From Cydia pomonella (lineage: Eukaryota; Arthropoda; Insecta; Lepidoptera; Tortricidae): a stretch of 64,000 bases of DNA. Location: assembly GCF_033807575.1 (NCBI RefSeq), contig NC_084710.1:19076357-19140356 (forward strand), in the 5' to 3' direction. A program made the position numbers and the translations under genes. Positions 10,391 through 22,468 of the stretch are shown piece by piece (position 1 is the stretch's first letter; each line of letters opens with the position of its first letter). Under the pieces are notes generated by a model. That model made no database searches, was not told where the DNA came from, and worked only from the letters and a program-made list of their open reading frames with translations.

Positions 10391-13289
10391 TATTAGTGAG
10401 TTAGGAGCGAAAAAAATGCGAATATAAAACATATTTTTGGAAGCTCTTAACTCTTATACTTAATACTTATCAATATTCAATCTAAAAAAGTTAAAAGAAG
10501 GGGCATATTAGTTGTAGTTAATATATCACAAATTGTGTAAAAATATTTATGCATATACCATTCGAGTATAATGTTAATATCCAGGGAGGAAAATAGGGAC
10601 TATACGTTTGTATGGAGAAGCGGTCTTCCACTTTCCTCTTAATGTATGTTATTATTTACAGAGATAATATTGAGATATCAGAAATATAGGAGGTAAATTT
10701 AGTAAATTACTTGACTTAAGTGGGTCAGTTGAGTGGGTGCGACCGTGTGAGGGAGAAAGCCATTATTCTGTTTTTTTTCGATAAGCATTTAGTAACGTTT
10801 CACTTTAAGCGCTAAGTGTTGGATTTACTTTTAACGTTAATCCACTGACCTAGAGCTCCCGTTTAAGCACAGACTGCCGATGAGTAAAAGTAGCAAGTTG
10901 GTGTGAATATAAGTAATACCTTAGTATTGTATAGAGTGGTAGTGGTAGGTAATACCGGTTATAAGTAATTATTTGACGCAATGAGTCATTCATATTCATT
11001 CCGGGTAGATACCTGTACCTACGTAGTTTGGGGAAATATAGGTTTTATAATTATAACCGACAGTCGACACCTAAACATGAATAAAATTTTGCGTTTTATA
11101 AAATGTAGGTACCTACTTTTTATGTAGTATTAGGTTCTCATTCTTCACATTGACTAAGAAGGATCTGTTATTTTAAAGTAATAAATTACTGGTTTATTTA
11201 AACACGATGGGTTTATTTTCCCATTGCCGGTGATATCATCGTAAAAGAACTAAAGATGAAGACGTGATTAATGGATAATGAAACACGCATACATACTCAC
11301 AAGTAACATAAGAGAAACAAGTTATAATTTTAGCCGAAAGGCTGTGTGTTGCTCATGCCCAGGTAAGTGAATAACTAGCTATAGGGTCGGTAGGTATAGG
11401 AACTGTGGGTGGATTGGATACCAGTCTTGTTAAATCTCAACTGGGTATATGAGGTTAGGCGAAAGTAACTTATCTGTAACCTCTTCACGCTTAACCCGAT
11501 TTAGATTAAAGGGTCTAGCAGGCTAAGGAAGGAGAAGTGGCCTCTGTGACGAATATCGGATTTTTATAATGAAATTTGTTGGCTATCTTATAATATAGAA
11601 ACTATATATATAGTCTTTTTTCTCCTGAACTATATAAGGTAGAGCAATCAAACCAAATCATAGCTACAAATAATGAGTTAGGAGTATAACTCAGATTTTT
11701 TTAAATATTGCCTGAAAAAATAATGATTAAAATGTCAGAGGTTTTTTTGACAGCTCTTTCCAACAAGTATTTGTAAAGGTACACCTATGGAAAAATCACA
11801 TAAACTGCAAATAGTATTAGCTACTACCATGCGAAAAACCAATTCAATATAATTAGTGCAATATACTTTTTTTTAAAATTGCCTGCTAGACTCTTTGTTA
11901 TGGAGATAGTTTAAACACCGAGAGGACTATAGGGTAGTTTTAATCAATCATTATCATCATTTCACGGAGAAGAAGTCGCGGGCAAGAACTAGTTATAAAC
12001 AATATTGATTGTGTTACCTATATCCATGACAGCAGGAACCTTCGTTGTATTTCTGAAACTAACTATCCCTAACAAGGAGTGACTTCGATATTGACCATTC
12101 ATAAAGAAAGTAAATTTCAAGATGCAAGTAACTCTGGCTTTTCTCCCTGTTACCTTTTTACGACTAAACTAAAAACGTTGTGAAATTCGCTATGTACGTA
12201 AAAAGCAAAAGCCGTGGGACATATGCTATCCCTAGAGGGTAGAATTGACTAGACACAAACCGTACCCCACACGGACGGAGCAACCGACAAAGCTAGTCTT
12301 GTAATATGAAGTAGGAGTTCAATAACTTTATTTCATGGTCCCTATACGTATTTGTATGTATGTAATTTTTTGATAGGATTCACAGATAAAGCTACCTCTG
12401 TCTTATATTGATTGTAGAAATCTTAAAATCATTTGCAACATAACTTAATATTTATTACTCGTAGTTCATAAACCATCACCCCAAAACAAACAAAACATAG
12501 CCCAAAACATCTCTGTCTTTACGATAGGTACTGTATTTTATAATTGTACTCTAATCTCTATTATACTCGCCCAAAAGGTATTGTATTCAACCTATTACGG
12601 CTGGGTATTTCCATAATAGTTTATTCCGAACATGCTAATATCTGGTCTCGGACAAAACGGACAAGCGTGAATAATTTCTGTCTGTCGTAGTAGCGTAGCA
12701 CATAATGGCGTGACTCAGCCGTGAATGAGGCTTGCTTCACTTATTTTGCGTCACCAAGTGTATGTAAGTTTGGCTATTGTACTTAGTAGATATTGATATA
12801 TTGTAGTTACAGTGATGGTGTGAGTCATTCGATAAGATACTTATTGTGGCACATCTCGTGCAAGTTTGAAAAACCGCGGCACTTATTCTGATTCCTTTAA
12901 ATTTGTGGCTACATTTTGCTATTTCTAGCGGAGATATAATTTGACCTTATATGTTAACGGCATCAATCATGGGACATTTAAGAGACAAATTGGAGTATTT
13001 TTGATATTTACCGACATCTGTACAATTTCGACCGCTTTATGCCTTAAAAGTTGAATGTCCAATTCTTACTCTATGTTTTCTATGTATTTAATGAAAGCTA
13101 CTGCAATTGGTTTCAATATTATGAACCAATTAAAAATATGTTTTTTGCTCCAGTCATGGGATGTATGTCGTTATAAATTTTCAAACTAACAAATATCAAG
13201 AAAAATTAAACTTAAGCAGCTTTTTGGCTCTTGTTTATGGTAAAATGTTGTCAGCGTTTAAAAAACTGATGGTAAATACTTGTTTTATA
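10391..13289. other. Gene-free AT-rich DNA
   Basis: About 2.9 kb with no frame of note, no domain and no repeat I could pair elsewhere in the window. TACCTACTT-type words common in Lepidoptera are scattered through it. Confidence 0.45.
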
Positions 13290-13560
13290 GGATTTTTCTA
13301 TACCATCCCATTACTGGTGCCTGTTCCATTATAGGGGTGTTTACTATAGGATAAACCTTATATTACTGGCCACCACCTTCCAATAACTGGCCACTTTAAT
13401 ACTAAAAAGGATTCTGTTTAATATTTCCACAATTTATGTAAATTTTCAGAACTACGAGTATAATGTTATTTGGTTTACTTGAATTGTGTGAACTAATAAA
13501 TATCCTTATTTTAGCCGGTTTGGTATAAGGTGGTCAGTTATTGAAAGGAAGTAATAGACA
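13290..13560. repeat. Repeat family R4 with CTGGCCAC ends
   Basis: CTGGCCACCACCTTCCAATAACTGGCCAC on the left faces GGTATAAGGTGGTCAGTTATTG on the right. A related unit is in the AMSH intron at 56138-56270. Probably a degenerate inverted-repeat element. Confidence 0.55.
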
Positions 13561-14245
13561 GGTTACCATATTATTTGGTCTGTTTGTGAAAGTATAAATT
13601 TAATAAAGTAAGTGCCTCAAAGTATATACCCAGTACCCACATCGCCATATTAGCTGTAAAGTTTTTTTTTGATGGAAGTTTTTTTTTCATCTACTTCTAG
13701 GGTTATTTTACTTTTAAATAAATTTGATTTATTTTACTCATTAAATTACGTCACAAATATATACAACACGGTTTTGTACAAATACAAAATACTAAAATAT
13801 AGAAGTACCTATACTTAGGTATTTACTTATGTTAGGGAACTGATAGTACTAATATTAATTGTATTTTCCATCGGCGCATCGCATGTTAAATCTGTACGTG
13901 TACGGTCATAGGTACATACGTATATAACACGCACTATGTAACCCCATGGGGATAGAGGCTAAAGGCTTTAAAATATTAATGTGACATTTACGAGCGCGTG
14001 TAACATGTAGAACAAGTCCCGACATAAATATATATACAGTTAAGTATTCATTCATCGATAGATAATACTTAGCGTTTGTAACTTGCTTAAGATATTTTTA
14101 GTTGAGTGTACAAGTTGGTGCCTAGACATTACCAAAGAGAATTGATTGTAAAGAGGTAAGATATTTGTAGTTCACTGTACTAGAGGGGATTGATTGTACC
14201 TATTACCCATTAAAAACATGACCCTTAGTTTGATATCCAAAACAG
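13561..14245. other. Gene-free DNA
   Basis: Nothing recognised. Confidence 0.4.
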
Positions 14246-14350
14246 ATGGCGCTGAACTGCGCTATATGTTTTGCAGTCACTGAATTGTCAAACGTCAACT
14301 TTTGACAGAATGTAACCGCAAAATGTATGGAGCTGTACAGCGCCATCTCG
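14246..14350. repeat. Small inverted repeat with AGATGGCGCTG ends
   Basis: AGATGGCGCTGAACTG at about 14246 is mirrored by TGTACAGCGCCATCT near 14347, flanking a core with two TTTGACA-like motifs. Consistent with a short MITE. Confidence 0.45.
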
Positions 14351-14981
14351 TTTACCTGTCAAAATCGGAGCACGAAATTGTCTCAGATTTTACACATCTT
14401 ACTCGTACTCAATCAATGTACGATGTATCTTTGACATAACTTTACATACCTAACAATTTCTCCATAAGTAAAACATTGTTATAAACTGGACTGCCTAATT
14501 TAGTTTATGTAGCTTCAGATATCATAGTTAAAAAAATACACCAAATTTAGGTTTTTCATACATACTTACTTGTTTTTGCTCTATTTCATTTGTTTTATAA
14601 GCCGGAGCTATACAAACTTATTACAGGCATAGATATACCCCATGACATTATATGTGCAAAGTTTTATTACAATCCAACACATATTCTTAAAATGAGAACA
14701 AAACTGCGTTTGTATGGGAAGGTGAAATAAGGCCGAGCTTGCTACGGACTCTTAAACCAATAAAACGTAAAACGTACTTACCTAAAGTTTATTACCTTCA
14801 CAACATATTGATCCCGCCCGTACGTCCTGTAATTTATGCACGTGTACATGTGTACGTCCTCTAATACAATGTAACTTTAACTATAAAATAAACCTATAAA
14901 CAGCAACCCTCTTCACTGACCACCGCACCGGTGAACCGTATGTCTTTGCAATAAAGTTTACGAAATGTCAGTTAACAGTAG
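14351..14981. other. Gene-free DNA
   Basis: Nothing recognised. Confidence 0.4.
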
Positions 14982-15286
14982 TGTTGGTAGGAACTCGAGT
15001 CTTTTGAGTCTATATTTAAAGAACTCGTTTTTACGAGGCTCTGCGTTTAAATAGGTTCCGAGTCTTTTGAGTATTTTCGAAGCTAAACTCAAAAACCTCC
15101 GAATAAAGACTCGATCAACAATTTTATATAAATAAATAGTAAAGAAACCAGAGGCGTTATTGTTTAATTTGTGTACCTTAACTCATGATTTTTATGTAGG
15201 TAAAGACAATGCGTTTTGAAAAAAAATAAAAAAAAGAGAGTCATAATAATAAGGACTCTACAAAAGACTCGGGTCACTAACAAGTT
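14982..15286. repeat. Degenerate inverted-repeat element with GAGTCTTTTGAGTC motifs
   Basis: The left end carries GTGTTGG..CTCGAGTCTTTTGAGTC. The right end carries AAAAGACTCGGGTCACTAACAAG, its rough inverse. Internal copies of the GAGTCTTTTGAGT word add short-range repetition. Probably a decayed DNA transposon. Confidence 0.45.
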
Positions 15287-15550
15287 GAATAGAATTCAAG
15301 TTTCGACATAATTTTAGAGTCAGTAAAATAAAACAGTAAAGTAAAATAAAATAAATCCAATACTAAAAAGTGTGACGATGATACATGGTAGTAAATAAAC
15401 ATAACTAGCTGACTGAAGCGTGACCTGGCGAGACACATGACATTAGGGTTATAAGTACAACTAACACATTTTATATGACTTTCAACTCTACTACTTATAG
15501 CAATAAGGGTTGATTTTCAACAGACGAGTATAAATAAATAGTATAATTAA

Positions 15551-18094
15551 CAGAGATCGGCGGGGGTGAGCTGTTTTCAGTTTTTGCCATAACATGGACA
15601 TACCTTGTCATTTAATGGTAATTGCCCTATGTGTAATTAATAATTATAAACTAATTAAATTATTTTATTTCGGCTGCCTTCACGTCACGTCGCAAAGTCG
15701 CAATCAAAACCTACGGAATGTGATTAATCTCTTATGCACAGCTTTCTGCTTAAGTGAGATAAAAAAATCATCTAGTATTTAAGCAAGCTTCCTTAGATAA
15801 TATAATTATTATTGTATATCCATTTCACTCCACTCACATCAGTGGATGTAGAAAGATCTTTTTCTATATACTCGTACAAATAAAGCTCAAATAAAACTCA
15901 ATGCGAAATAAATTAAAAATTTAAAATATAGAAAAACTTATAGTTATTTATTACAATAGCACAGAAAATTAAATGTACAATAAATAAAAAAGCTTAGCAC
16001 TCGTTTCGTAATGAATTTTAATTTTAGTTTAATCATTTCAGTCTTTTCTTCTTTTAATATTTATATATGGATACTCCATATCCATATTAACATCTACAAG
16101 ACACAGCTACATGACATTCTTCTTCTTGTTGTGCCATGTCATCATCTGACGTCGGCGACCATCTCTCGGAACTTATTTCTATCTTTTGCTATTCTGCTCA
16201 GGTTAGCAGCGTCCTTAATATGAGTCCAGCTTTTAATGTTATCCATCCAGGCTAGCTTCCTTCTTCCTCTACTTCTTTTACCCTCTATTTTGCCTTCTAT
16301 TATTTTCCTTAGAATTACATATTTATTGTTACGATATATATGTCCAAAGTATGAGATCTTTCTTTTCTTTACTGTTTCCAAAAGTTCCAATTTTTTCTTC
16401 ATTCTTTGCAAAACTTCTACATTGGTTATTCGATCTCTCCATGATATTTTTAGCATTCTTCGGTAGAGCCACATTTCAAAAGCGTTTATTTTTGCCTCGA
16501 TGGTTCGGTTTATGGTCCAGCCTTCGACACCATACATAAATACAGATAACACGTAACATTTAACCATTCTCCATCTGAGTTTCAGGTTTATATCTTTGTT
16601 GGTGAATAGCTTGTTCATTTTCATGAATGTACTTCTTGCTATCTCTATTCTTGTACGTATCTCTTTCCGTGGGTCCCATTTTTCATTAAGAGAGCTTCCT
16701 AAATACTTGTAATGTTTGACTCTTTCAAGTGGCTTACCGTTGATAGACAGCGTGGTCGATTCCACCGCGTTCTTGCTCATTATCATGTACTTGGTCTTTG
16801 CTATGTTCATTTTTAAACCGTAATCTTCCACGACAGTATTTAAGCGGTTTAAAAGTTGTTGAAGGTCTTGTAGGGAGTGAGCTAAGATAACGGTATCATC
16901 GGCGTATCGGAGGTTATTTATCACTGTACCGTTTACTCTGATACCAGTTTCAACGCCATCAAAAGCTTCTTGAAATATAGTTTCGGAGTAAAGATTAAAC
17001 AATAATGGTGATAGGATGCATCCTTGTCTCACTCCTTTACGTATTTTGATATCATTAGTGCCAGATGTTCCGACTTTAATGTGGGCTGACTGGTTCCAGT
17101 ACAGGTTTCTGATAATTCTTTGATCTTTGCTGTCCACTTCTGTCCTGTTGAGTATATGCATTAATTTGTCATGTTTTACGTTATCGAATGCTTTCTCAAA
17201 ATCAATGAAACATGCATATACTTTATTATTATATTGCAAACTGTTCTGCACTAGCACATGAACTGCAACTAGGGCTTCTCGAGTTCCTAAACCATTTCTA
17301 AATCCAAATTGGTTATCTGAAATAATTTTGTCGATTTTGTTATAAATTCTCATGTGAATCACTTTAAGAAATACTTTCAAGGCGTGGCTCATCAGGCTGA
17401 TGAGCCTGTGGTCGCCGCATGTCTTAGCGTTGGCCTTTTTAGGGAGCGCGAGGAATGTGGATTTTAACCAGTCTTCTGGTAATGTTCCATTATCATAAAT
17501 ATTATTGTATATTTTAACTAATAATTTCAAATTGTCGTCATCTAATAGTTTTAATAGTTCTACATATATCCCATCTGGGCCAGCAGCTTTTCCGTCTTTC
17601 ATAGTTCTTATTGCTTTTTCAATTTCTATTTGGAGTATTGGTGGCCCCTCCACGTTGCTTTGGGTTTCCATCACGTTTGTATCCAAATCTGCTCTATCAT
17701 CTTCGAACAGTTGCTCAATATACAGTTCCCATGTTTTACATCGTTTTTCGTTATCGATTACTAGTTTGTTATGAGAGTCTGTTAATTTACCTATTATTTG
17801 TTTCCTATGTGTTTTAGTAAATTCTTTTATTTTCTTGTGTAAATTGAAGCTGTCTCTTTTCTCTTGCAGTTTTTCAATTTGTTCACAATCTTCATTTAAG
17901 CACCTATCCCTAGTTTCTCTGATTTTAGTTCGGATAACAATATCTATTTCTTTGTATTTTTTTTTATCACTTCCTTTAAATTGTCTTCTCTGTTCCATGA
18001 GATCAAGGATTTCATCGGCGGGGGCGGCGGGGGTGAGCTGTTTTTACGTCATGACATTCATGACGTAAAAACAGCTCACCCCCGCCGATCTCTG
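15551..18094. mobile_element. hAT-ended unit enclosing an RTE-like retrotransposon
   Basis: Terminal inverted repeats of about 27 bp start CAGAGATCGGCGGGGGTGAG at 15551 and end with the inverse at 18094. Both sides are flanked by the identical 8-bp ATAATTAA (15543-15550 and 18095-18102), the duplication size typical of hAT transposons. The right end holds a further palindrome (about 18027-18094) centred on TCATGACATTCATGA. The interior is a minus-strand retrotransposon segment with an intact RT frame. No hAT transposase is visible, so this is a non-autonomous hAT that received, or captured, the retrotransposon piece. Confidence 0.8.
16142..17998 (-). CDS. Reverse transcriptase of an RTE-like non-LTR retrotransposon, 5' truncated
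   Basis: 618 codons without a stop. The N-terminal 100 residues are a charged linker. RT follows: AAGPDGIY near residue 138, block A FIDFEKAFDNVKHDKL near 267, RQGCILSPLLFNLY near 328, catalytic LRYADDTVI near 368, then the thumb (KTKYMIMS, HYKYLGSSL). The C-terminal part has WTINRTIEAKINAFEMWLYRRMLKISW and GRRKLAWMDNI, typical of RTE-like proteins. The apurinic endonuclease normally found upstream is absent. The frame continues about 10-15 codons 5' of the ATG into the palindromic hAT end, so the true N-terminus is lost. An intact frame suggests a fairly recent insertion. Clade assignment is from motif impression only. Confidence 0.85.
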   Translation of the reverse strand: MEQRRQFKGSDKKKYKEIDIVIRTKIRETRDRCLNEDCEQIEKLQEKRDSFNLHKKIKEFTKTHRKQIIGKLTDSHNKLVIDNEKRCKTWELYIEQLFEDDRADLDTNVMETQSNVEGPPILQIEIEKAIRTMKDGKAAGPDGIYVELLKLLDDDNLKLLVKIYNNIYDNGTLPEDWLKSTFLALPKKANAKTCGDHRLISLMSHALKVFLKVIHMRIYNKIDKIISDNQFGFRNGLGTREALVAVHVLVQNSLQYNNKVYACFIDFEKAFDNVKHDKLMHILNRTEVDSKDQRIIRNLYWNQSAHIKVGTSGTNDIKIRKGVRQGCILSPLLFNLYSETIFQEAFDGVETGIRVNGTVINNLRYADDTVILAHSLQDLQQLLNRLNTVVEDYGLKMNIAKTKYMIMSKNAVESTTLSINGKPLERVKHYKYLGSSLNEKWDPRKEIRTRIEIARSTFMKMNKLFTNKDINLKLRWRMVKCYVLSVFMYGVEGWTINRTIEAKINAFEMWLYRRMLKISWRDRITNVEVLQRMKKKLELLETVKKRKISYFGHIYRNNKYVILRKIIEGKIEGKRSRGRRKLAWMDNIKSWTHIKDAANLSRIAKDRNKFREMVADVR

Positions 18095-18359
18095 ATAATT
18101 AATAGTATTTGAGTATAATTTCATGAAATATTTTTTTCAGTTTTGAACCCTAATATACTTATGCTGGGCCTCAAGCAATGCATTTTGTAAGCGACGATAA
18201 TAGTAACCAGCTTTAAAGTGGACATGCATACATGAGTGTCGTGCCGCGGACATTTGTCGTTGCCCAGGGGAAACGTGATCCGTCCATGATCGTTTCCGTA
18301 AAAGGGCATTGTCTGAGGGCTAATAAACAACTCGTGCTTAAAGCTCAAGCGCATATATA

Positions 18360-18834
18360 CACCGTGTTTTTATTGAATTGCGTTAACTCCGGGGTTTCGG
18401 TAAGTACGTTTAAGGAAACTAAATGGCACAGTTAATTTTCAAAAAAAAAATTTTTTTTGTTTTTTTTTTTACAATTTTTATATTTATAAAAAGTAACTAA
18501 ATGTTGCATATAGCGTTGTTGTAACATGGGCATTACATTTAACTCAACCAAACAATTGAAAACTGTGATATATCAATGTCATTTCTAACATCGATCGTCC
18601 GAGATAGTACGTACGTTTAGTAGCAAATGTATGTACTCGCACTAAACACTAATCAATAAGTAAACAGGCCCTAAGGCAAGTGTACACGCTCGTAAGGGCC
18701 TTATAATATAAAAATTTATGATTGATTATCTCCGAAATGGAGTTAATTAGAATATCGGTGTCTTTGAGAAAATTACTTAATTTAAGCTCAGGAATGCACC
18801 CTCGAAATTAACGCAAATCAAAAAAAACACGGTG
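18360..18834 (+). mobile_element. MITE family M1, copy 1 (TA target site)
   Basis: About 475 bp with CACCGTGTTTTT-type terminal inverted repeats and TA on both sides. A second copy in inverse orientation is at 57773-58238. Shared internal blocks include GATAATCAATCAT-like and TTCTCAAAGACACCGATATTC (in its orientation), CCCTAAGGCAAGTGTACACG and TGCATATAGCGTTGTTGTAAC. No transposase. Confidence 0.8.
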
Positions 18835-19507
18835 TATATCGCCTACAAATACAAATTATGTGCATCGCCTACAAATACAATCTATGCAAGAAAAAGTTAC
18901 ACCATTTTACGAAAGCTATGTAAAGGTATCCTGAATGAAATAATACCCTATATTCATTTTTAATTTACAAGCAATTGTGATGAATAAACTTAATTATTCA
19001 TGGCATTGGCCATCGCCATGGCACAAAATTCGCGATGATTTCTGAGCGTTTTCATAAAAAACCTGAGTCTTATAAATCTGGACTTCCTTGGGCTCATCCT
19101 ACTCAGAATCGTCAGCATTCTCTATCCTACCACGAAAATGCTATTCCATTACTTCAATTTTTGTGTGAGTTATTTGTTTTACGACGGGGCAAAGTTGTAG
19201 TTTAACCGCTCCTGATAGCAAAACATTCCAAAATTGAGCCACGAGCGTAGCGAGTGGTTCGAGAAGTGGAATCTTAAGCATTGCAAGGATTTCAAGGCTC
19301 GAGGCTTAAACAAACTTTGCCTCCGATTGAAACACAAATTTTTTCACCACACCAATACGAGGAAAAGATTAACTATGAAATAGCAAAAAAATCTAATCCA
19401 AATAAACGGAATAAAAAAAATATCATTTAAAAATCAATTCTACGAGCTAACATAAGGAAACAACTCAAAATATGCATCTGATTATTTTGCCCCACATGTA
19501 GATATTT
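18835..19507. repeat. Gene-free DNA with a degenerate dispersed repeat
   Basis: No gene. The 19130-19330 part has GAGCGTAGCGAGTGGTTC and CACGAAAATG words resembling other patches at 20330-20720, 29680-29800 and 40610-40770, apparently one old repeat family. Confidence 0.4.
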
Positions 19508-19620
19508 TTTTTACGATAGAGGAGGCAAACGAGCAGACGGATCACCTGATGGTAAGCGATTACCGCCGCCCATGGACACCTGCAACACCAGAGGGGTTGT
19601 TAGTGCGTTGCCGGCCTTTA
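19508..19620 (-). mobile_element. SINE/LINE-tail repeat family S2, fragment
   Basis: Inverse orientation of the family seen complete at 40020-40302 and 48828-49110. Read on the minus strand it gives GGCCGGCAACGCACTAAC, CCTCTGGTGTTGCAGG, GCTTACCATCAGGTGATC and CTGCTCGTTTGCC, matching the 3' half of those copies. Confidence 0.65.
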
Positions 19621-20973
19621 AGATGGCCTTTAATATGCTACTTTCTCATTTAGCGTTTGAACAATCAAGAGGGCCTTTTCCAGTTGGTGTGGTGAAAATT
19701 TATTTTCACTTATACGTGCATGACGTAGTAGAAACTAAAATTTACATACAAATTATTGGGACATATTTTTTTAGTGTCTGGATTGAATATGCTACTGATT
19801 TTGAGTTGGAAGAATCCAAAATTACTTATTAGGATCTGTGAGAATCAGGTTTTAATTTTTTTTTCTGTACACACTTCTCTCTTGACGTGCACGGGTTGGT
19901 CTATAAGGAGTCCAATACCTACATTCGCACAAAAACAGAAATTGTCTTTTCCGAAAGTTGAGCATAAATTGACAAGCAATTTAGGACGTTTCTGGGTCCG
20001 TGAGTGATTTTTATGGGTCCTAATCTATTTTAATTTTGGGCCGTATAAAATTGTTCATCATTTGTTTTGCAATGTTGGACACAAAAGACGAGTAGAACCT
20101 AAATTTGTATCCTATGAACTAACAGCCTGTAAGTTATCGGTAGCGGCTTGCCCAATATGCCAGTGGGGGCACCGACTACTGTGACCGATCGATTCGAACA
20201 GGAAACGGCTGCTGTATGAATCACGCCCACGTTCTCAGAAGATACCGATAATCGAGTCATTAGCGTTGCAGAGCCACTTTACCGGAGCAAAGTGACGTAA
20301 AGTTAGGGGTGACTGCAGCTGCAATACAAGTTTTCATCACACCAGCTCGTATTTATTGGTCAAAAACGTATCGGAAAGCTGCATTTTATCCACAAGAGTT
20401 GCAAAGTAATTAGATGTAAATTTCGAGTTGCTCCCTCTTGTTGGATGGTAGAATTTATATTTATAAATGATAATTTTGAATAAGAAATATTACATAACGT
20501 ACATTGAGATTTGATTTGTTATGTTTTACGGTTGGCATTTTCTTTGCGTTGGTGTGGTAATTTTTTTTACTGGGTAGCAAAGTTAGTTTAGCCATTGTGC
20601 CTTGAAACCCACGCAACGCTTAAGATTCAACTTTTCGGACCATTCGCTACGCTTCTGGTTTAATTTTGGAATCATCCGCTTGCTCAGGTGTCAATATTAC
20701 CACGAGAGCTTAAACTACAAATTTGCCCCCTTGTAAAAAACAACTATGTATGTATTTCCAAAACCTAGCTGTATATAAGCACGGTGTACTGATGTTGCGT
20801 ACATTGGATTGGTATTATATTGGTAAAGTATTTTAGTTTCTGAAGATAGACAGGGCAGAGACCGCGGACAATTTGTTCTAATGTTCTGTTCTGTGATTAG
20901 ATTACTACGAGCTTAAGTAAAACCATTTTGGAATGTATGAATAACATTATAATTTTAAAATAGCGATTCTAAT
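19621..20973. other. Gene-free DNA
   Basis: Short frames at 19572-20007 overlap the repeat edge and have no domain. Nothing else is supported. Confidence 0.4.
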
Positions 20974-22012
20974 GGCCTATTTCACAATGTCCAAGTAAAG
21001 TCCTGATTAAGTTTCGCTTCGTCGTCTCCAAAGTTTCCTCCCTGTCCACACGAAAGTCGTGCTTGCATTGCACGTTCTCTGCTGATTCCCCTTCTTGATT
21101 ATGCGGACATTGCTGTTCTGGATCTCACTGAGGAGCTACTTGCCAAGCTTAAACGTTTGCATCAGATACATTTTTGACCACTATTTGGCGTGGTAGAGAC
21201 ATACTCGTACATGTAATTTCTCTTCTCTTTAACGTCCTATTCTCTCCTTCTTCTCCCCCTTATCTCTCGGAGAGATTTAAAGTTTTAGTGGATGGCACTG
21301 GGCACTGGCTCCGTTCCAGTGTAAATCTCTCTCTGGCTATCCCGCCTCACAACCGATCCTATGACAAGACTTTTACTGTGTACTCTGTTAAATTATGGAA
21401 TTCCTTACCGTCTTCTCTTCGACAGTGTCAATCGGTCGCATCGCTAATGGCGAATTTAAAAAGTTGTGGCTTTCGGACGAAACTTAATCAAAAAGATGTG
21501 TGCGGTTACGTAGTTTTGAATATATGTATTATATAGTATATGTAGAATGTATTATATTATTATAACTATATATGACTATCTACATATTTTTTTTATTTCA
21601 TTTCCCATTTATATTGTAGGTTATAGGACTTATAGGTTTACCTATCTTTTAGGAAATGAAACATTTTCTTTTATGCCGTTTAGTACAGTTTTGATGTCTA
21701 CCGTTCTCCAATTCTTCCTCAATTGCTCAAAGGTTAACTGGAAGAGATCCCTGAAAGGGATAAATTCGTCTTTGTACAAATGATGTATGTTCTGTCCTGT
21801 TTTATGTTTCTTTCTGTACAATAAAGTGTTTTACTACTACTACTAATAAGCTACTTGCCACTTATCTGACGAATTAAGTCATCGTTGCCGTGTCACAATC
21901 TTAAGGTCGATAAAGTGCTAAGTTTTGTAGGAAATTTATCTCGCAGTTAATTTATTTGTTAATAAGCTATCCAATACTTTACTTGGACATTGTGAAAGAG
22001 GCCCTAAGTGTT
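20974..22012. mobile_element. Inverted-repeat element interrupted by a LINE fragment
   Basis: GGCCTATTTCACAATGTCC at the left end and GGACATTGTGAAAGAGGCC at the right end form arms of about 30 bp (with adjoining AAGTAAAG). The host element occupies about 20974-21010 and 21847-22012; the middle is a plus-strand LINE piece. Confidence 0.7.
21005..21845 (+). pseudogene. Jockey-like LINE, decayed 3' end of RT ORF
   Basis: Frames recognisable as the C-terminal end of a non-LTR RT: LPVHTKVVLALH near 21040, then YLSERFKVLVDGTGHW, RSYDKTFTVYSVKLWNSLPSSLR at 21260-21430. They are separated by frameshifts and stops. It ends with CAATAAAGTG and a short TACTAC repeat tail at 21829-21845. 5' truncated, dead copy. 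The last open piece is 21174-21536. Confidence 0.75.
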
Positions 22013-22410
22013 TTAGATAGGGCGAGGTAGAGGATATTTATCATCATTAGTATACCTACACGTTTTCTACGGCGAGCACCTTCTACCTACTTATTAGAGA
22101 TAGAGAAGAGATCTTTATTTGTATCTAAGTATACTTTTACATTACATGGTAACGTGGACCCTGGTAGGCTATCGCAAAATATTCTTAATACTTATACAAA
22201 TCAATAAACTTTTATAAAATATAAGTAGGTACATCACACGTAAAATGATGTATATTTAAATGAAACAAAGTTGTTTTCCTAATGTCCGTAAATTTATAGA
22301 CTTGTACGTTTCTGGTTTAGATAACCATAAAAAGTTAAACAGCAGCATACAAATACATTATGTTATGATAAATGATCGCTAGCATTTATAGAAACAGAAC
22401 AAAAACTCAC
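22013..22410. other. Gene-free DNA, possible intron of the minus-strand gene starting at 22456
   Basis: AT-rich. No second coding exon was recognised to the left of the exon at 22411-22468. Confidence 0.35.
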
Positions 22411-22468
22411 CGAATGCAGCTGCTGCGATTAAACAAAGAAACTGGTACCGCGCCATCTCATCGGGATA
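22411..22468 (-). CDS. First coding exon of a probable secreted protein (rest not found)
   Basis: On the minus strand a strong acceptor (TTTTTTCATTTGTTTTAG, ending at 22469) is followed by 12 bases of leader, ATG at 22456-22454, then 15 codons reading MARYQFLCLIAAAAF and one base before a perfect donor GTGAGT at 22410. The encoded stretch is the start of a typical signal peptide (Arg then a hydrophobic core). Both splice sites and the peptide are unlikely to occur together by chance in 58 bp. Continuation exons must lie to the left, phase 1. I scanned for them without success, so the gene identity is unknown and the intron may be long. Confidence 0.5.

Noticed and set aside
17505..18068. Plus-strand frames near 17.5-18.1 kb
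   Set aside because: Antisense of the RTE-like RT.
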